Shown: positions 33,710 through 45,539, counted from the first letter of the stretch. The stretch is DNA of 64,000 nucleotides from Akebia trifoliata (GCA_017979445.1 CM030716.1:15395443-15459442); one strand, 5' to 3'. Notes: generated by a model from the letters alone, not told the origin. Numbers and translations: made by a program.

Positions 33710-34828
33710 TTAGAACAGAAAGTGTTCTTCTTCATCATCAGAAACATTTAGAGGGGTATTTGAAGAAGATGATTTTACAACGATGGATCCTTGGGCTGAA
33801 ACAGCATCTTTGAGGCTTTTGAGTTCTTTAGATATCTTTTGCATTTGTTCTATGGCTAATACGAAATCTTATGAAAAAACTTTTGTAGGAGAAGTCGATG
33901 GCGCGACTGTCGTTGAGGTAACTACTTGAACATAAGATTTTGAAAGAGATCTTGCAGTAATCTTGGGTAGTTTTGAAAAATTATCAAGAGACAAATTCTT
34001 TTGTGTTTGTCTAGATGCTTCAGGAGTCACTTTACTTTGATCATATTTATCCCACCATTTAACATAAGTGATTTTGAAAAATGTGGGAAAATTGTCTAGT
34101 AATTCTTTTGAGTGATTCCACTTAAGAATCTAGGAAAAACTTGCATGAGCAAAGAATAACATATTTTGATAATTGAAATCTTCAATTTTGAATTTGTTAT
34201 TGTTAACAAATGCCTCAAAAAGATAAACTTGTTCAAAAGGGAGAATTTCAGGGATAGCACCATAATTTTGCCATCATTGATTGAAAAACCAATAGGAAAA
34301 TTGATTATTATACTTTTGACATAATTGAATGAACCATGAGTGGGATCCTTTTGTGTTTTGGATGAGAATGACATATTCTCAAGCATTTTGATAGTCTCAA
34401 TATGTGTAGGAAATTTGTTGATTAGTTGGAGAAATGACGTATTTTGTGCTCCAGAAAGAATATCCTCAATCTTGATAGGGTATAATTCGTTGAATTTTGA
34501 GTTTGGAATAGGCTATTTCTCCATATTGATTAAGGTTATGAGAAATAACTGCACTTTGAGATTAGGACAAAATTGCTTCATAATATTTTGAGGATAGATT
34601 AGGTTGTTTGGGATTGAAAAGATTTTTTCCAGGAAATAGTTGCTTTTGAATTTGAAAAATTGTTAAAGATTCAAATTACTTTTGTGATAATAAAAATAGG
34701 GTTTGGCTTATTTTATGAAGTTATTCAAATTTTGGAGAGATTGGAGAAAATCGAGAAGGAGAAATTTGGATTTCAACGGGAATTTTCTCATTTCCTTTTG
34801 GTTTTTGCTGACTTTTGAAAGAGCTCAT
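33710..34828 (-). pseudogene. Viral second ORF, function unknown, decayed
   Basis: From an ATG at 34828 to a TAA at 33710 the length is an exact multiple of three, and one frame reads sensibly through several stops: MSSFKSQQKPKGNEKIP at the start, ITYVKWWDKYDQSK near 34050, and the acidic VSDDEEEHFLF at the end. It resembles the extra ORF that follows the polyprotein in florendoviruses, whose role is not known. Point stops rather than frameshifts seem to dominate. Confidence 0.5.
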
Positions 34829-34949
34829 TGTGACTTTTGAAAAAATTCTCTGGTTAAAAAATCAGGGAGACTGTTTTGAGAACCATAAATGAATTCAATA
34901 TCAAATTCAAAAATAGAAAGTAAAACTTGCCATCTAGCAAAATTTTATT

Positions 34950-36110
34950 TTGATGTAAGGTTTTTTACATCTTGTTCTAAAACATTTTTTGCAGATTTGC
35001 AATCAATTTTTAATAAAAACTTTTGGTTTAAAATATCACTTTGGAATTTTAAAATTGTTAAAACAATAACTAAAATTTTCTTTTTTTATTGTTGAGTAAT
35101 TTTATTGACAGAGATTCCAAATTCCTGTTGTGTATCTTACTATTTGTTCTTCGTTTGTTGATTTTTGTAGTAATATTCCTCTATATCCTATTTCTGAGGC
35201 GTCTGTTTGAATTATTTTTAGAAGTTTTAGATTTGGAATATGCAAGCAAAGTAAGACTTTGACAGTTTGTTTAATTTTTTGAAAGGCTTGAGTATGATTT
35301 TGAGTCCATGTCTTTTTTGGTTCATTTTTCTTTGATTTTTTAAGGAAATCAAAAAGAATTTTTCGTTCTTCTTTAAGATTTTTTATAAAATTGATAACAT
35401 AATTAAGGCATCATAAAAATCTTTGTAATTATTTTCTATCAGTAATTTCGTCAGGAAATTTGTCAGCAAATTGTATGACACAATTTACTAGTGTATAGGT
35501 TTTATTTTCTAAAGAAAATCTTAAAAATTGGATTTTTGTTTGAAACAATTTGATTTTTCTTTGAAACAAAACTAGTCCATATTGTAATATTACTTTTTTA
35601 AATATATATAAATATTCCAATGAGAATTTATGTTTAGTGAGAATATTAATATGTCGTCTATATAAACTAAGATGAATTTTGAATAATTTGAAAATATATT
35701 GTTCATCATATTTTGAAATTCACTTTGAGCATTTTTTAATCCAAAAGGCATTACGTTCCACTCGTAATGTCGAAATGGGATTGTAAAAGCAGTTTTATAT
35801 TTGTCGACTTCTTGAATTTGAATTTGCTAGAATCCTGATTTTAAGTCAAATTTTGAAAAAATATTTGCATTTGTAAGTCAATTAATAAGGTCTTGTTTGT
35901 TTGGAACAGGGTATCTTATCGATTGTAAAACTTTATTAAGAGGTTTATAGTTTATTACAAGTCTAGGAGCTCCTTTCTCTAATTCTGTTGTATTTTTTAC
36001 ATAGAAAATAGTACAACTCCATGGTGATTTTGATTTTCTTTTTAATTTTTTGTCAAGAAATTCTTGACTTTCTTTTTGACATAATTTTAAATATCTAGAA
36101 TTCATTTGAA
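34950..36110 (-). pseudogene. Viral reverse transcriptase and RNase H, decayed
   Basis: The RT begins with a well preserved block (36105-35878) carrying KSPWSCTIFYV and PRLVINYKPLNK. The catalytic YIDD box lies at 35653-35664 in a different frame. RNase H follows with QTDASEIGYRGILLQ near 35180-35225. It copies pregenomic RNA into DNA in a live virus; here stops and frameshifts prevent that. Confidence 0.88.
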
Positions 36111-36189
36111 TGGATCTTGCTTTCGTAGAGATATCTTTTTCATTAAAGTTTAGAATGTAAGGAAGGGCAAGTTGATAGGATTTCCTATG

Positions 36190-36725
36190 TCAAAAAGCAT
36201 TAGGAACATCAGAACAACAATTTTTTATTAATATTTTTTCAAAAGTTCTTACTTTTTCTTCTAATCTTGGATTACTAATATTTTGTTTTATCTTTTGAAA
36301 GTCTTTTTCTTGATTTACAAAATCAAGTTGTTTTTCTTTTGATTTAATTAAGTTTATTAATAAATCAACTTGTCCAAACGTGGGATGTGATATAAAATTA
36401 AAGAGTACTTCAGTATCTCCTATTTTACAGAGGATTCCTTCTGATGTCATTATGAATAATTGTATTTGATTAAGAAAATGATTTCCTAAAATCGCTTCTT
36501 GTTGTAAATTCGGTACAATAAGGAAGGGTATATGAATGCAGACCTTTTGTTTATAGACAAAAACATCTGGTAATTTGTATTTAATGAATATATTTTTTTC
36601 ATTTGCTGTTGTTAGAGAAGTTTGTGTTGGTTTGCAATATGATATAGAAATTAATCATTCTTGTATACAATTTAAATTTGCGCCTGAATCTATTAAGGTT
36701 ATGAATTTTTTAGAGAATTTTTTAT
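36190..36725 (-). pseudogene. Viral aspartic protease region
   Basis: LIDSGANLNCIQE near 36660-36700 is the retropepsin-type DSG motif, followed by a stop at the position after IQE and then ILGNHFLNQ (about 36470) and a frame continuing to 36190. The order before the RT agrees with caulimovirus polyproteins. Confidence 0.75.
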
Positions 36726-36737
36726 TTTTTATTGTTA

Positions 36738-37115
36738 TTATTGTATATCATTTTTGAAACTTATAATGAGTAATTGTATTGAGAAATTGATTAGTTTGTT
36801 CTTCTGTATAAAAAATAGTTGAATATTTGAATACAGTTGTAACTCAGATACTTGTTCTTTCAAGTCTTTAATTTCTCTTTTTAGTTTATTAATTTGTTGT
36901 TGTAAACTAGAAAGAGTTATCAAAGAGGTAAATTCTTTTGAAGAAATTTTGTTTACTCTTGAATAAACATCTTTTAAATAATATAATTGGGTTGATGCTA
37001 AAAAATTTTGCATTTTTTCTTTTTCAGATTTATTTTTTTGGTCTTGATTCTTTATATTTTTCATAATTTGAATTAGAAGTTGATTTCGTTGATCTTTTGT
37101 CTGGTATTTCATCAA
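36738..37115 (-). pseudogene. Viral coiled-coil region
   Basis: A 125-codon frame with a heptad-like stretch SLQQQINKLKREIKDLKEQ suggests a coiled coil between the nucleocapsid knuckle and the protease. Its specific role is unknown to me. Confidence 0.55.
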
Positions 37116-37199
37116 GTATTTTTAACATTAATTTTTCATTTTCTAATAACACATTTAATTGAAGCACATAAATAGAATATGAGGTGGAAGAAACTAAGT

Positions 37200-38894
37200 C
37201 TAAATGATATGGGCATTCACAACATTTTCTGAAGAAGTACAGGCTTCATCAGAAGAAGATATTTGTAATTCATTTACCTTTTTCTTAAAGTTTTTTAGAT
37301 GACATATGTTTACAGTATGTCCATGTTTTCTACATTTGTAACAGATTATTAGTTTAGATTTTTTCTCTGTTTTAACTTTGGTATTTAAATCTCTTTTTCT
37401 TTTTGAAAATTTTCTTTGAAATCTTGGAGGATCATTTGTTGAAGTTCTTTTAAACTTATTAAGTATTTTAGGTCTTCTATTGATTTTTTGTGAATGTGCT
37501 CTAGACATTTCTTTTCGAAATTGATAATAGAAATCTCCTAATTCTTTTCGGGATTTTTGTTTTTCTAATTATTTTTTGAGTTTTAATTCTGAACAAAGTT
37601 TTAATCCTACCATATTGACCTTTTGTATAAGCATTCCAAATGAATATCGATAATAATTTATATTATCTTCATTACCTTTGAGGCTTTTTCTTACTTTATC
37701 TGCAAATAGTTTTGGTAATCTGGATGTAAATTTTTTTTTTCAAAATACATAATTGCATCCGCTGGTTAATGAATATAGTTTTGACAAATATACATCTTTA
37801 TACCATCTAAAATCAATTAGTGTTGGACATTTCAAATTCATTATTATTTCTCTATCTTTTTGCCCTAATTCATCTAACTTTCCATTAAAATGGAGGAAAA
37901 TTGTTGATATCAAGGTTATAAAACTATCTGGTTGTTATTTTTCATCTTTATCTAATTCTGATTCGTCATGTTCGTTTAGTTTGACATATGTAAATATATC
38001 ATTTCGGTTAGTATCGCTTAACATATTATGCCACCAACCATATAGTTGACCTGTGAAACCACCAACCACCGCTTTGGTCATGTGTTTTATTGATAAATTA
38101 TTTCGAGTGCAAGCATTTCCAAATATAATCATTTGAGATAGAGTATTCATAATTTGATAGTCTGTTTGTCTATCAATATTCCATTTATATATTTCGTTTC
38201 CATTATAATGTTCAGTTGGATTTATCTTTTCTTCAAATTGGATATCTACCAGCGTTGGTCTTCTATAATAATTTTTTATTTTATTATAATAATTTGGTAT
38301 AGAATAATTTGTTTTTGAATATTTAGATCTTTTGATTTTATTTATTTGAAGATTTTCTTGATTTAAAAATTAGGATTTTATTTTTTCTATTGAATCATTT
38401 GAAAATATCTCAGAAAATTCTTCTTTTTTAGATTTTTCTTCTATGTCTTCCATATTTGGATTTTTTGTTAAGACATTTATTTTCAGATTTCCTTATAGTT
38501 TTTTTTTTATTTTTTCTAAGAATGAAGATGTTGTCTTTATAGGGGGTAATCCGTGTAGTAGATGAAAATGGTTTTTTACTTTTGTAGTCATTGAAAACGG
38601 TGATGATGATAATGAGCTTATTAATGTTGGTCTTTTTGTATATATTTTTGACTTATCTGATATTGATCCTATTTGTTGTCCTAATTGGTAAAGATAGGTG
38701 TTTGTATAATTATTTTGTTCTATTACATGAGAAAGATTTTTTTGTGTACATGGAATTTCCATTTGAAATTGTATTTCTGATTTAAGGGGAGTTGCAATAG
38801 ATTCCATGATTTTTATTACTCTAAAAAGGGGAAATGTTGATTCAATTTTCTCATTTTTTTTTGTTTCCCATATTTGTATTTTTTGTTTTAACAT
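37200..38894 (-). pseudogene. Viral capsid region with CCHC zinc knuckle
   Basis: A capsid core block (38150-37935) holds KAVVGGFTGQLYGWWHNML, typical of caulimovirus coat proteins, preceded by a 133-codon frame at 38894-38493. The nucleic-acid-binding knuckle CYKCRKHGHTVNIC (about 37340) follows within the Lys/Arg-rich frame 37508-37200. In between the frame is broken several times. Confidence 0.8.
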
Positions 38895-39446
38895 GTTTAC
38901 TGAAAGTTTTTTGTTTGAATTTGTCTATGTTTCTAACCATATGAATAAAGGAATATGGGCTTGTTTTTTATTCATTTCTACAAACTATTTTTCTTTGATT
39001 ATTTTTTGTTCTGTATTAGAAAAAATTTTAAAAAATCATTTACTTAAGGGATTTTTTCAAATTTTTTCTTTGAACAGTTCTTTGTTTATAGTGAAATTAT
39101 TTTCTAAACTTATTGTATTGACTTCTCTAGGTGGACTACCAAAGTCAGATTCAGTAAGATTGTATTCTATTTTGGGTTCCTTTTGTTTTGTATAGATTGG
39201 ATAAGATATGTGAGTTGGCACAGTATTATAAGTTTTGTTTGTCATTTGATCAAATGACTTCCTTGATGAACTCGTAGACAATCTAGAGATCAGGTAATTC
39301 TTTTGACTAACAGTGTCAAAATTAATTTCGACAGTGTTGTCAGAGTGTTCTATTATGCTTTCTATTTGATCTTCTTCCTTTAGTACTGGTTCTTGGGCTT
39401 TTTCTATTTTTCAAGAGCTATTTAAATCAATGGTATCGCATTGAAT

Positions 39447-40185
39447 TTATTTTTGTGTTATAATCGTGTTTCTAAAATTTGTTAGAAATAGAGTAGTTAA
39501 ACCTTTGGTTTGACTTTGATAGGCAACATTTGGTATTAAGGACATCATAGATTTATAAAAAATTCTATAAATTATTGTAATATTTTCTGAGTTTGTTATA
39601 TTAAACCCTTTTGTTTGTATTCCTAGTGTTAAAGATTTTGATATAGTTGGGTCATTCAAAGAAACAGAAAAGTTTGAAAAATAGTTAAAGAACACATGAA
39701 TATCATTTAATGGTGCCCGTATCATGACTATTAAATGATCAGAAAATTTGAGATGTCTTCTATCTCTGACATGAGCCAGAGTGGATATGTTTAGGCCTAT
39801 TCTAGTTAAAGGGACGATTGCTACCTGTATTAAGTCAAAATAAATATAATTATACTTTTTATTTTGAAGTTTTTCTATTAAATCTTGAGGAAGTAAAGAT
39901 ATATTTTCTAATTTTGTAGAAATAGGCATAGATAGCTCTATTGTATTTATAATATAATCATTTTTTTAATTTTAATTTATCCTTATAAATTTCTTTTGTT
40001 GGTACTTTCGGAATAGTCCAATTTTTTATAAATTGTTCTATGCTTTCATATGATATTTCATCATTTTGTTTAATAGAGATTGATCTTATTGGTTCTGTTT
40101 GAGAAGAGGTATTGTCTAGTTGTATTTTTCTTTTAAAATGTTTTAAAATCATTTCCATTTGTAAAATCATTTCCATTTGAACCAA
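39447..40185 (-). pseudogene. Viral movement protein region
   Basis: The frame 39929-39447 (160 codons) carries RIGLNISTLAHVRDRRHLKF, a 30K-superfamily movement protein hallmark that carries virions through plasmodesmata. An N-terminal piece (40185-39958) lies in another frame, so a frameshift separates the two. Stops and frame breaks follow into the capsid region. Confidence 0.8.
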
Positions 40186-40584
40186 ATAAAGATTTTAAAA
40201 TATTTTATTTCTAGTGGCTGGTCAAGGATTTATTACTCGTATTACGAAATACCAACTGCAAGATTTACTACCCGACTAGGAAGCCTCGAACCTAGATCTA
40301 AAATTTTAAAATCTCCTTTTGATTTTAATGCAACTGAAAATAAAACTATAAAAGAAAATACAGAAGACAATAGAAATTTATAGAGAATTATTGGTATGTA
40401 GAATCAAGGGGATAAACCAGGAGGCTTCAACAGATTATCATATAGATAATCTGTGAAAGCCAGCTTCGGTCCAACGGTGATGGAGCCATGTGTTATCTAC
40501 CTTTGACTTTACAACGAGTATACTTTTAGACAGATACTTTTAAACAGAAATAATAATAACAGAAAATATACCTTTTTTTGTATC

Positions 40585-40790
40585 AAGCTTTGTATAATAT
40601 ATTCTGGAGACTTTTGAGAACTTGGCTCTGATACCAGTTTACAAGATCAGGTTTACAACGTTTGTAATATATAGAGTTTGAAGATAATTGAATTATGGGT
40701 TTGAAGAGGATGATCGGAAGTAGGTCGGAGATAATCGGAGAAGATGATCGGAAGTAGGTCGGAGATGGTCGGAGAAAATGATCGGAAGTA
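40585..40790 (-). repeat. Viral terminal repeat, right copy (leader and primer site)
   Basis: The primer site complement CTTGGCTCTGATACCA (40621-40636) gives TGGTATCAGAGCCAAG on the viral strand, the initiator tRNA-Met match. The adjoining leader has tandem GATGATCGGAAGTAGGTCGG units. This marks the 5' end of the viral sense strand in the insert. Confidence 0.85.
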
Positions 40791-40974
40791 GGTATGCGTT
40801 AAATTTTATATTGTGATATCAAACATAAATCAAACTTCTTTTAAAAAATCCCCATAAAAATTATGTTTCACTTCGCATTTAGTCAATATTTAAAAGTAAC
40901 GACAACATTCATATCAAATTAGTTCCCAAGCCTTAAAAATAAATATAAATATGATACTCAGTCATTGTCGTTGT

Positions 40975-41787
40975 CGAGGACTATTTGACCTTCACATAAC
41001 GCAACATCTAATCCATCATTTTTCTAAGTTGTTCAATCCTATCTAAGAATATAATCGCTTAATTTGAAGCCAATGGATATTTATAAATTCTCCAAACTTC
41101 AGTGATAGGAGGTATCAGACACCCTTCTTGCATAAAATGTTGAATAAAATGACTATCTATGAAATTGATTGCAATGATTTTTTGCACCTTAGTCGTTAGT
41201 CGTTAGTTTTGTTGTTCATAATGGCAAAAATGTCAAGCATTATTGTCTTGATACGTTACGTATAACAATGTTGTTGCACGAAACAATGAGATTGCCTATA
41301 TCAAGCATAGTCATCCAATAGTGATCGATACAAAAATTATCAAAAAAAAATGTAGTATTTTCTCCAATTTGGTGACTTGTGCCTCACTCCCGAATATGTT
41401 AACTTAATGAGCCCGAAATAAGATCAAATCATCCTTCAAATCATGTCTAACTTGACTCCAAGAATTATCGTCAATTATACCCAAAAGTCTAGCAACCGCT
41501 GTAAAACCACAATTTACATCCCCAATTACATCATTCACATCTATAATATATTTGGATGCCTCAATTGGAAAATACTGGATATATCTTTTGCAATCAAATG
41601 ACCTTGTACAATGACGTAGATGCTTATTGACTGGTACCTTATTCATGCTACGCTTAGAAAAAGAAGGTGATGCTTCACTTTGAAGGAAGGAAACTTTAGG
41701 TAGATCTAATGCTTCACTTTGAACTGAAGAAACCTTAGGTAGATCTATCGTTAATGTGTTAGTACCCGACATATCAACTTTTCCCAT
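40975..41787 (-). pseudogene. OTU-like cysteine protease domain protein, transposon-associated type, decayed
   Basis: A frame from 41787 to 41404 contains YIIDVNDVIGDVNCGFTAVARLLGI, where plant OTU-like proteins have D-x-N-C around the catalytic Cys; the Asp, Asn and Cys are kept. After a stop at 41404 the homology goes on: YWMTMLDIGNLI, QQ.CLTFLPL (about 41230) and EGCLIPPITEVW (about 41110), in several frames. Such OTU proteins are common in plant genomes next to MULE-type transposons; I recall this association rather than see it here. Frameshifts and stops make it a pseudogene. Confidence 0.6.
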
Positions 41788-42411
41788 TTTTTACTGTGTG
41801 TTGTAAATGTTCTTTCTTGTTGGTGGGGTTTAACTTTGAACTAAGATTTCCTTAGGTGAAATTAAGATTTCCTTAGATGAATCATTTTTCTTTAATTTGG
41901 ACCACTCATTGTAAATAGATCTTATTTTTGTTACATTGAATCGATCTATTTCTTTGATTTCTTTGAGAAACTATTTTGGCTTAACACTTGACATTGTCAT
42001 TTTAAACAATGGTTATTTCTCGCTCGGTAATAGCTTCCCAGACATTTGCATCTCTCAGTATACGATTGCCTAATATTTTTCATCACCATCCTTTTTTGAC
42101 CCTCTATAAATGTCACTCTTCTCCCAACCGAAGAAAATTTTGGGGTTCTTAGCCTTTTGATGATCAAATCTTGAGACTATTAGGTTAGTTCCAACAATCC
42201 TACCAATTTCTCTAACCCATTTACATAGGTCATCTCAACTATGAAAAATGCGATCCGATTCAAAATATCTAGTAAAATCGATTAAATTAGGTAATTACAT
42301 TGAAGTTGTTGATGAAGTTAAACAATTAGTAAACAATTAATAAAACTAAAACAACTTAACGAATTAAAAAGAACTTAAAGAATTAAAATAATTATAAAAA
42401 AATCTAGTTAT

Positions 42412-42669
42412 GTTCGATATGTACATACTGAGATTTTCCTAACAATTTTTGTATATACATACCGAACATTTTTCACAACATTTGGTATTGTGAAACCGAA
42501 TGAACACTGACAAGACTATAGTTCTGCTCGGTACCCCTGCACTAAACTTTTTATGGTACACTCGGTATGAACCACCGAGTATGAGAAACAAAGTTTGTTA
42601 TATGCCTACAAATTGATTATCTAGTATTAATTGAATTTTACCAAGGCATTCAGTATGTACATATCGAAC
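42412..42669. mobile_element. MITE with 20-bp perfect inverted repeats
   Basis: GTTCGATATGTACATACTGA (42412-42431) is matched base for base by its complement at 42650-42669. The 258-bp element has further inner inverted motifs (ACTCGGTATG/CATACTCGGT). No certain target duplication. It has no coding sequence. Confidence 0.75.
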
Positions 42670-42789
42670 TTATTTTTCCATACTCAATATAAAACTACCA
42701 AACGATACCGAAAAAATTAAAAACCAATCCTTGTGCCTCCAATATTTGTTTTAAATCTTAATAATACTTGAAAATAAAAGAAATTTCAC

Positions 42790-43400
42790 GTGATTATGTT
42801 CTTTGGTTGTTCATATGGGATAACACTATAAAAAAATTGTAAAAAAGAAGATGATCGTAAAAATCCTATAAAACTTACATTTATTTCTTCAAATATCTCG
42901 ACAAACTCTAAAGAAAATGAAGTTGAAGTTGGGTTTTCTCTTAATCCAATAGTGTGGAATATTTCAAACCAATGGTTGAGATTTGATTTGAATTGACATT
43001 TTTTTTCCAACAAAAACAGTAGCATTTTGATAATTTAAATGTTACAAGGGTAATCTAGGTATTTAGACCGTAGACCATCAAAAGAACAAATGTTGATAAC
43101 GATTTAAATGGGTCAACAAAAGTCTAGGGAGTAGACCACATCTTATATTTTGCGGGGGAGTAACCCTAATTTCACGAGGGGGAAGGGGGTTACTAAAATA
43201 TCCCCCCAAAAAACCATTCAGAATGTTCAACCTAACAAGCTTTGGTTTCTCAAAACCTATAACATCCCATTTACATTTACAATATTAAAAAAACAAAAAG
43301 GGGGGGGGGGGGGAGGAGGAGGGAAAAAATATTTGAGGAGAAACCAACATGTAATAATAATATATAAGTGAGAGACCCGACGTTTGAAGACTTTTGAACA
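42790..43400. other. Non-coding stretch with poly-G
   Basis: No gene recognised. A G12 run followed by GGA repeats lies at about 43300-43325, just beyond the mTERF pseudogene's 3' end. Confidence 0.6.
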
Positions 43401-43411
43401 ATCTCTTCTTC

Positions 43412-44264
43412 TCAACCAGTTCCATTCCTCTTCATCAACTCCCTAAACTCCTCATTTGTACTTTTAAGCATCAATGACAAATGGACCTTCACTCCACTCA
43501 CCACAACCTCCTTGTGCCTTGGCTTTATTCTTTTCTCCAAACTATATGCAAAATACTGAGGGAACTCCTTTAATTCCTCCAACTTCCCATCCATCTCTCC
43601 CACAAAGTAACCAAACTTGGGCTTAAAATTATTCTCAATTCACAACCATCCCCACAGAATCTTCATGTGAAAACCCTAAGCTCGCCAAGTATTCCAGCTT
43701 AGGAATAAGAGTTTTCTCGACATTTAAGACCAACAAAACTAAATCTTGGTAAGCAAGAGCTTCCAAGTCCTTGAACCCAAGTCTCTGAAGGTAAAATAAA
43801 GCTAGTTTAAGCTGGTCTCTAACACTAGAGACCAATAATCTTGGGCACTTGTTGATAGCTTTCCTAAAATTTTGAGTTGGGACTTTAAGGTCTTGTGAAA
43901 GGAAATGAAAGATAGGTATGAGATCATTTTTAATGCTAGAGGAGAGGATCTTAGGGCACATTCCAAAGATTTTGCCCATGTCCTTTTGATGGATGCCTTT
44001 GGATTGGAGAAAAGAGATGATAGAGCGAATGGAGTCAAGGGTTACTGTGTGGAGAGATGGGTTAAGAGAGAGTGCCTTCCCTGAGTCAACCACCATTATC
44101 TCAAGACATAAGATCTTCTCTTTGAATTGGTCTGATGAGATTGGGAGCTTTTGAAGGAGAGTTTTGAGTTTTATTGAGAGGTGTTGGTTTGTTTAGTTAT
44201 TTTGGATTGGTAAGGAGCTATTGTGAGAGAAGCAGAGTGATTGAAATGATGCTGCTACTGGCAT
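43412..44264 (-). pseudogene. mTERF family protein (EMB3114-like), disrupted
   Basis: mTERF proteins bind organelle nucleic acid through tandem helical repeats. The single-exon frame starts ATG at 44264 with a short organelle-targeting-like leader (MPVAASFQSLCFSHNSS), but codon 24 is TAA (44193-44195). It is open again in the same frame with SDQFKEKILCLEIMVVDSGK, then GMCPKILSSSIKNDL, KCPRLLVSSVRDQLKLALFY and LEYLASLGFSHEDSVGM. At about 43633 the frame shifts: the expected CPxLFTFS-type block between GMVVN and IENNFKPK is missing, and the last part (KLEELKEFPQYFAYSLEKRI .. LMLKSTNEEF) lies in another frame, ending at 43412. Overall order and length (about 290) fit an EMB3114-like protein. Two lesions suggest a recent pseudogene. 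Confidence 0.8.
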
Positions 44265-44599
44265 GGTGTTGATCTTGACGAGAAAGAGATCTCAAGGTTT
44301 GAAGGGTTTGAACATTGAAGTGTGTCATATCCTTTTTATTATCTCTTTCTAAAGGTAACACGTGGAGACACATCTCAAGTTGATTAGTTATTAGAGGATT
44401 TCATGGATTTGTTTATGTGGGTGAGGGATTTTCTTTTCGAAAAATAATCCTATAGTTGTGCAACTTATGATGGAGTATAGTTGTGATGCATATGAAGTCA
44501 AACCATAATCACATGATTTCCAAATTTTTACAAAAATTCATAAATTTTTTCGATCAACTCCTTAATTGGGATATATCATGGCTTATGATGACATTTTTT

Positions 44600-44790
44600 A
44601 CCCTCTACCCTCAAATATTTTTTTTTTTCTACATTCAAACATCAAGAATAAATAGGACATTTAGGGAGGTGGAAGATGATGGATTCAACATAAAACCTAT
44701 AAATACCATTTGCATATTCCCCGAAATTTTGCCGATTTTTTAATGTAACTTTTCCACTTTTTCTTACTCGTATGAAATGGGGTGTCTACA
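44600..44790 (-). repeat. Possible gypsy LTR fragment
   Basis: On the minus strand TGTAGACACCCCATTT starts at 44790, the same start as the gypsy LTR at 55882, followed by GAGTAAGAAAAAGTGG. The rest of the LTR is not recognisable. Confidence 0.4.
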
Positions 44791-45196
44791 ATTGTCAATT
44801 TTTATATTTTAAGGAGAATGAGACACAAATGAACAATCTATGAAGGATTACCAATGGTAGATACTCTTTTGTAAAACCTTGATTTTTGTGAAAGAAATAT
44901 GAGATCCAAAAATTATATATAAATGATTTAATGATCTGGACAATGTATTACAAATCGATGAAAGATGATATATATTCATTTAATACAAATAGTGAAATTT
45001 ATAAACGAACATTATTTTTTAAATCTAACTTAAACACTGAATTTGAAATATCTGAAAAACATATTTTAGACTACAAATATGCCTTTAAATCCAAATAAAA
45101 AAAATATGGAAGTCTTGATTTACTAGCCAAGATGGCTAATGATTTTTTTTTATAAATATTTTGGGAAATTCGACTGCACCATTAGCTACGTATCAC

Positions 45197-45271
<75 letters not shown>
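45197..45271. repeat. (ATT)n microsatellite, about 25 units
   Basis: A nearly perfect run of ATT. It forms the 3' tail of the SINE that follows on the minus strand. Confidence 0.95.
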
Positions 45272-45272
<1 letters not shown>

Positions 45273-45512
45273 TTGTTAATGCGGGTATCTGAACTTACAT
45301 CCGACTAGTGGGATCAAGTGAGCCAGGGCCTGGGCCAAGGCATATGAGTCCCTTGCCCGAGCACATGCAAGGCCCGCACATCACACACACCAAGTGAGGG
45401 TACGCCCTCGCGAGTGGCCACGAGGAGCCACTGCTCATATTGGGTATCGAATACACAACCTACGTACTCTCACTGCTTACTGGATTTGAAATTGCCATTG
45501 AGCTAACCATTA
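45272..45512 (-). mobile_element. tRNA-derived SINE with (AAT)n tail
   Basis: On the minus strand the element starts ATGGTTAGCTCAATGGCA, matching a pol III A box (TAGCTCAATGG), and has GTGTATTCGATACCC, close to a B box, some 45 bases on. Its 3' end runs into (AAT)n, and ATT repeats also lie at its 5' flank, so insertion into an ATT-rich site is likely. Confidence 0.65.
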
Positions 45513-45539
45513 TTATTATTATTTAGGGATTGAATTTTA

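Larger units (their letters stand above)
32991..40790 (-). mobile_element. Endogenous caulimovirus (florendovirus/petuvirus-like), about one genome plus a terminal repeat
   Basis: On the minus strand, in the viral order: leader and tRNA-Met primer site, movement protein, capsid, zinc knuckle, aspartic protease, reverse transcriptase, RNase H, a second ORF, promoter, then leader and primer site again. The two primer sites lie 7591 bases apart, the size of a caulimovirus genome. The sequence is very AT-rich and every protein region is broken by stops or frameshifts, so it is a dead, old insertion. The two-ORF plan suits florendoviruses (established knowledge); the genus is inferred. Confidence 0.87.

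Noticed and set aside
38806..39195. 129-codon plus-strand frame in the viral insert
   Set aside because: Phe-rich antisense of the A-rich viral capsid region; not a gene.
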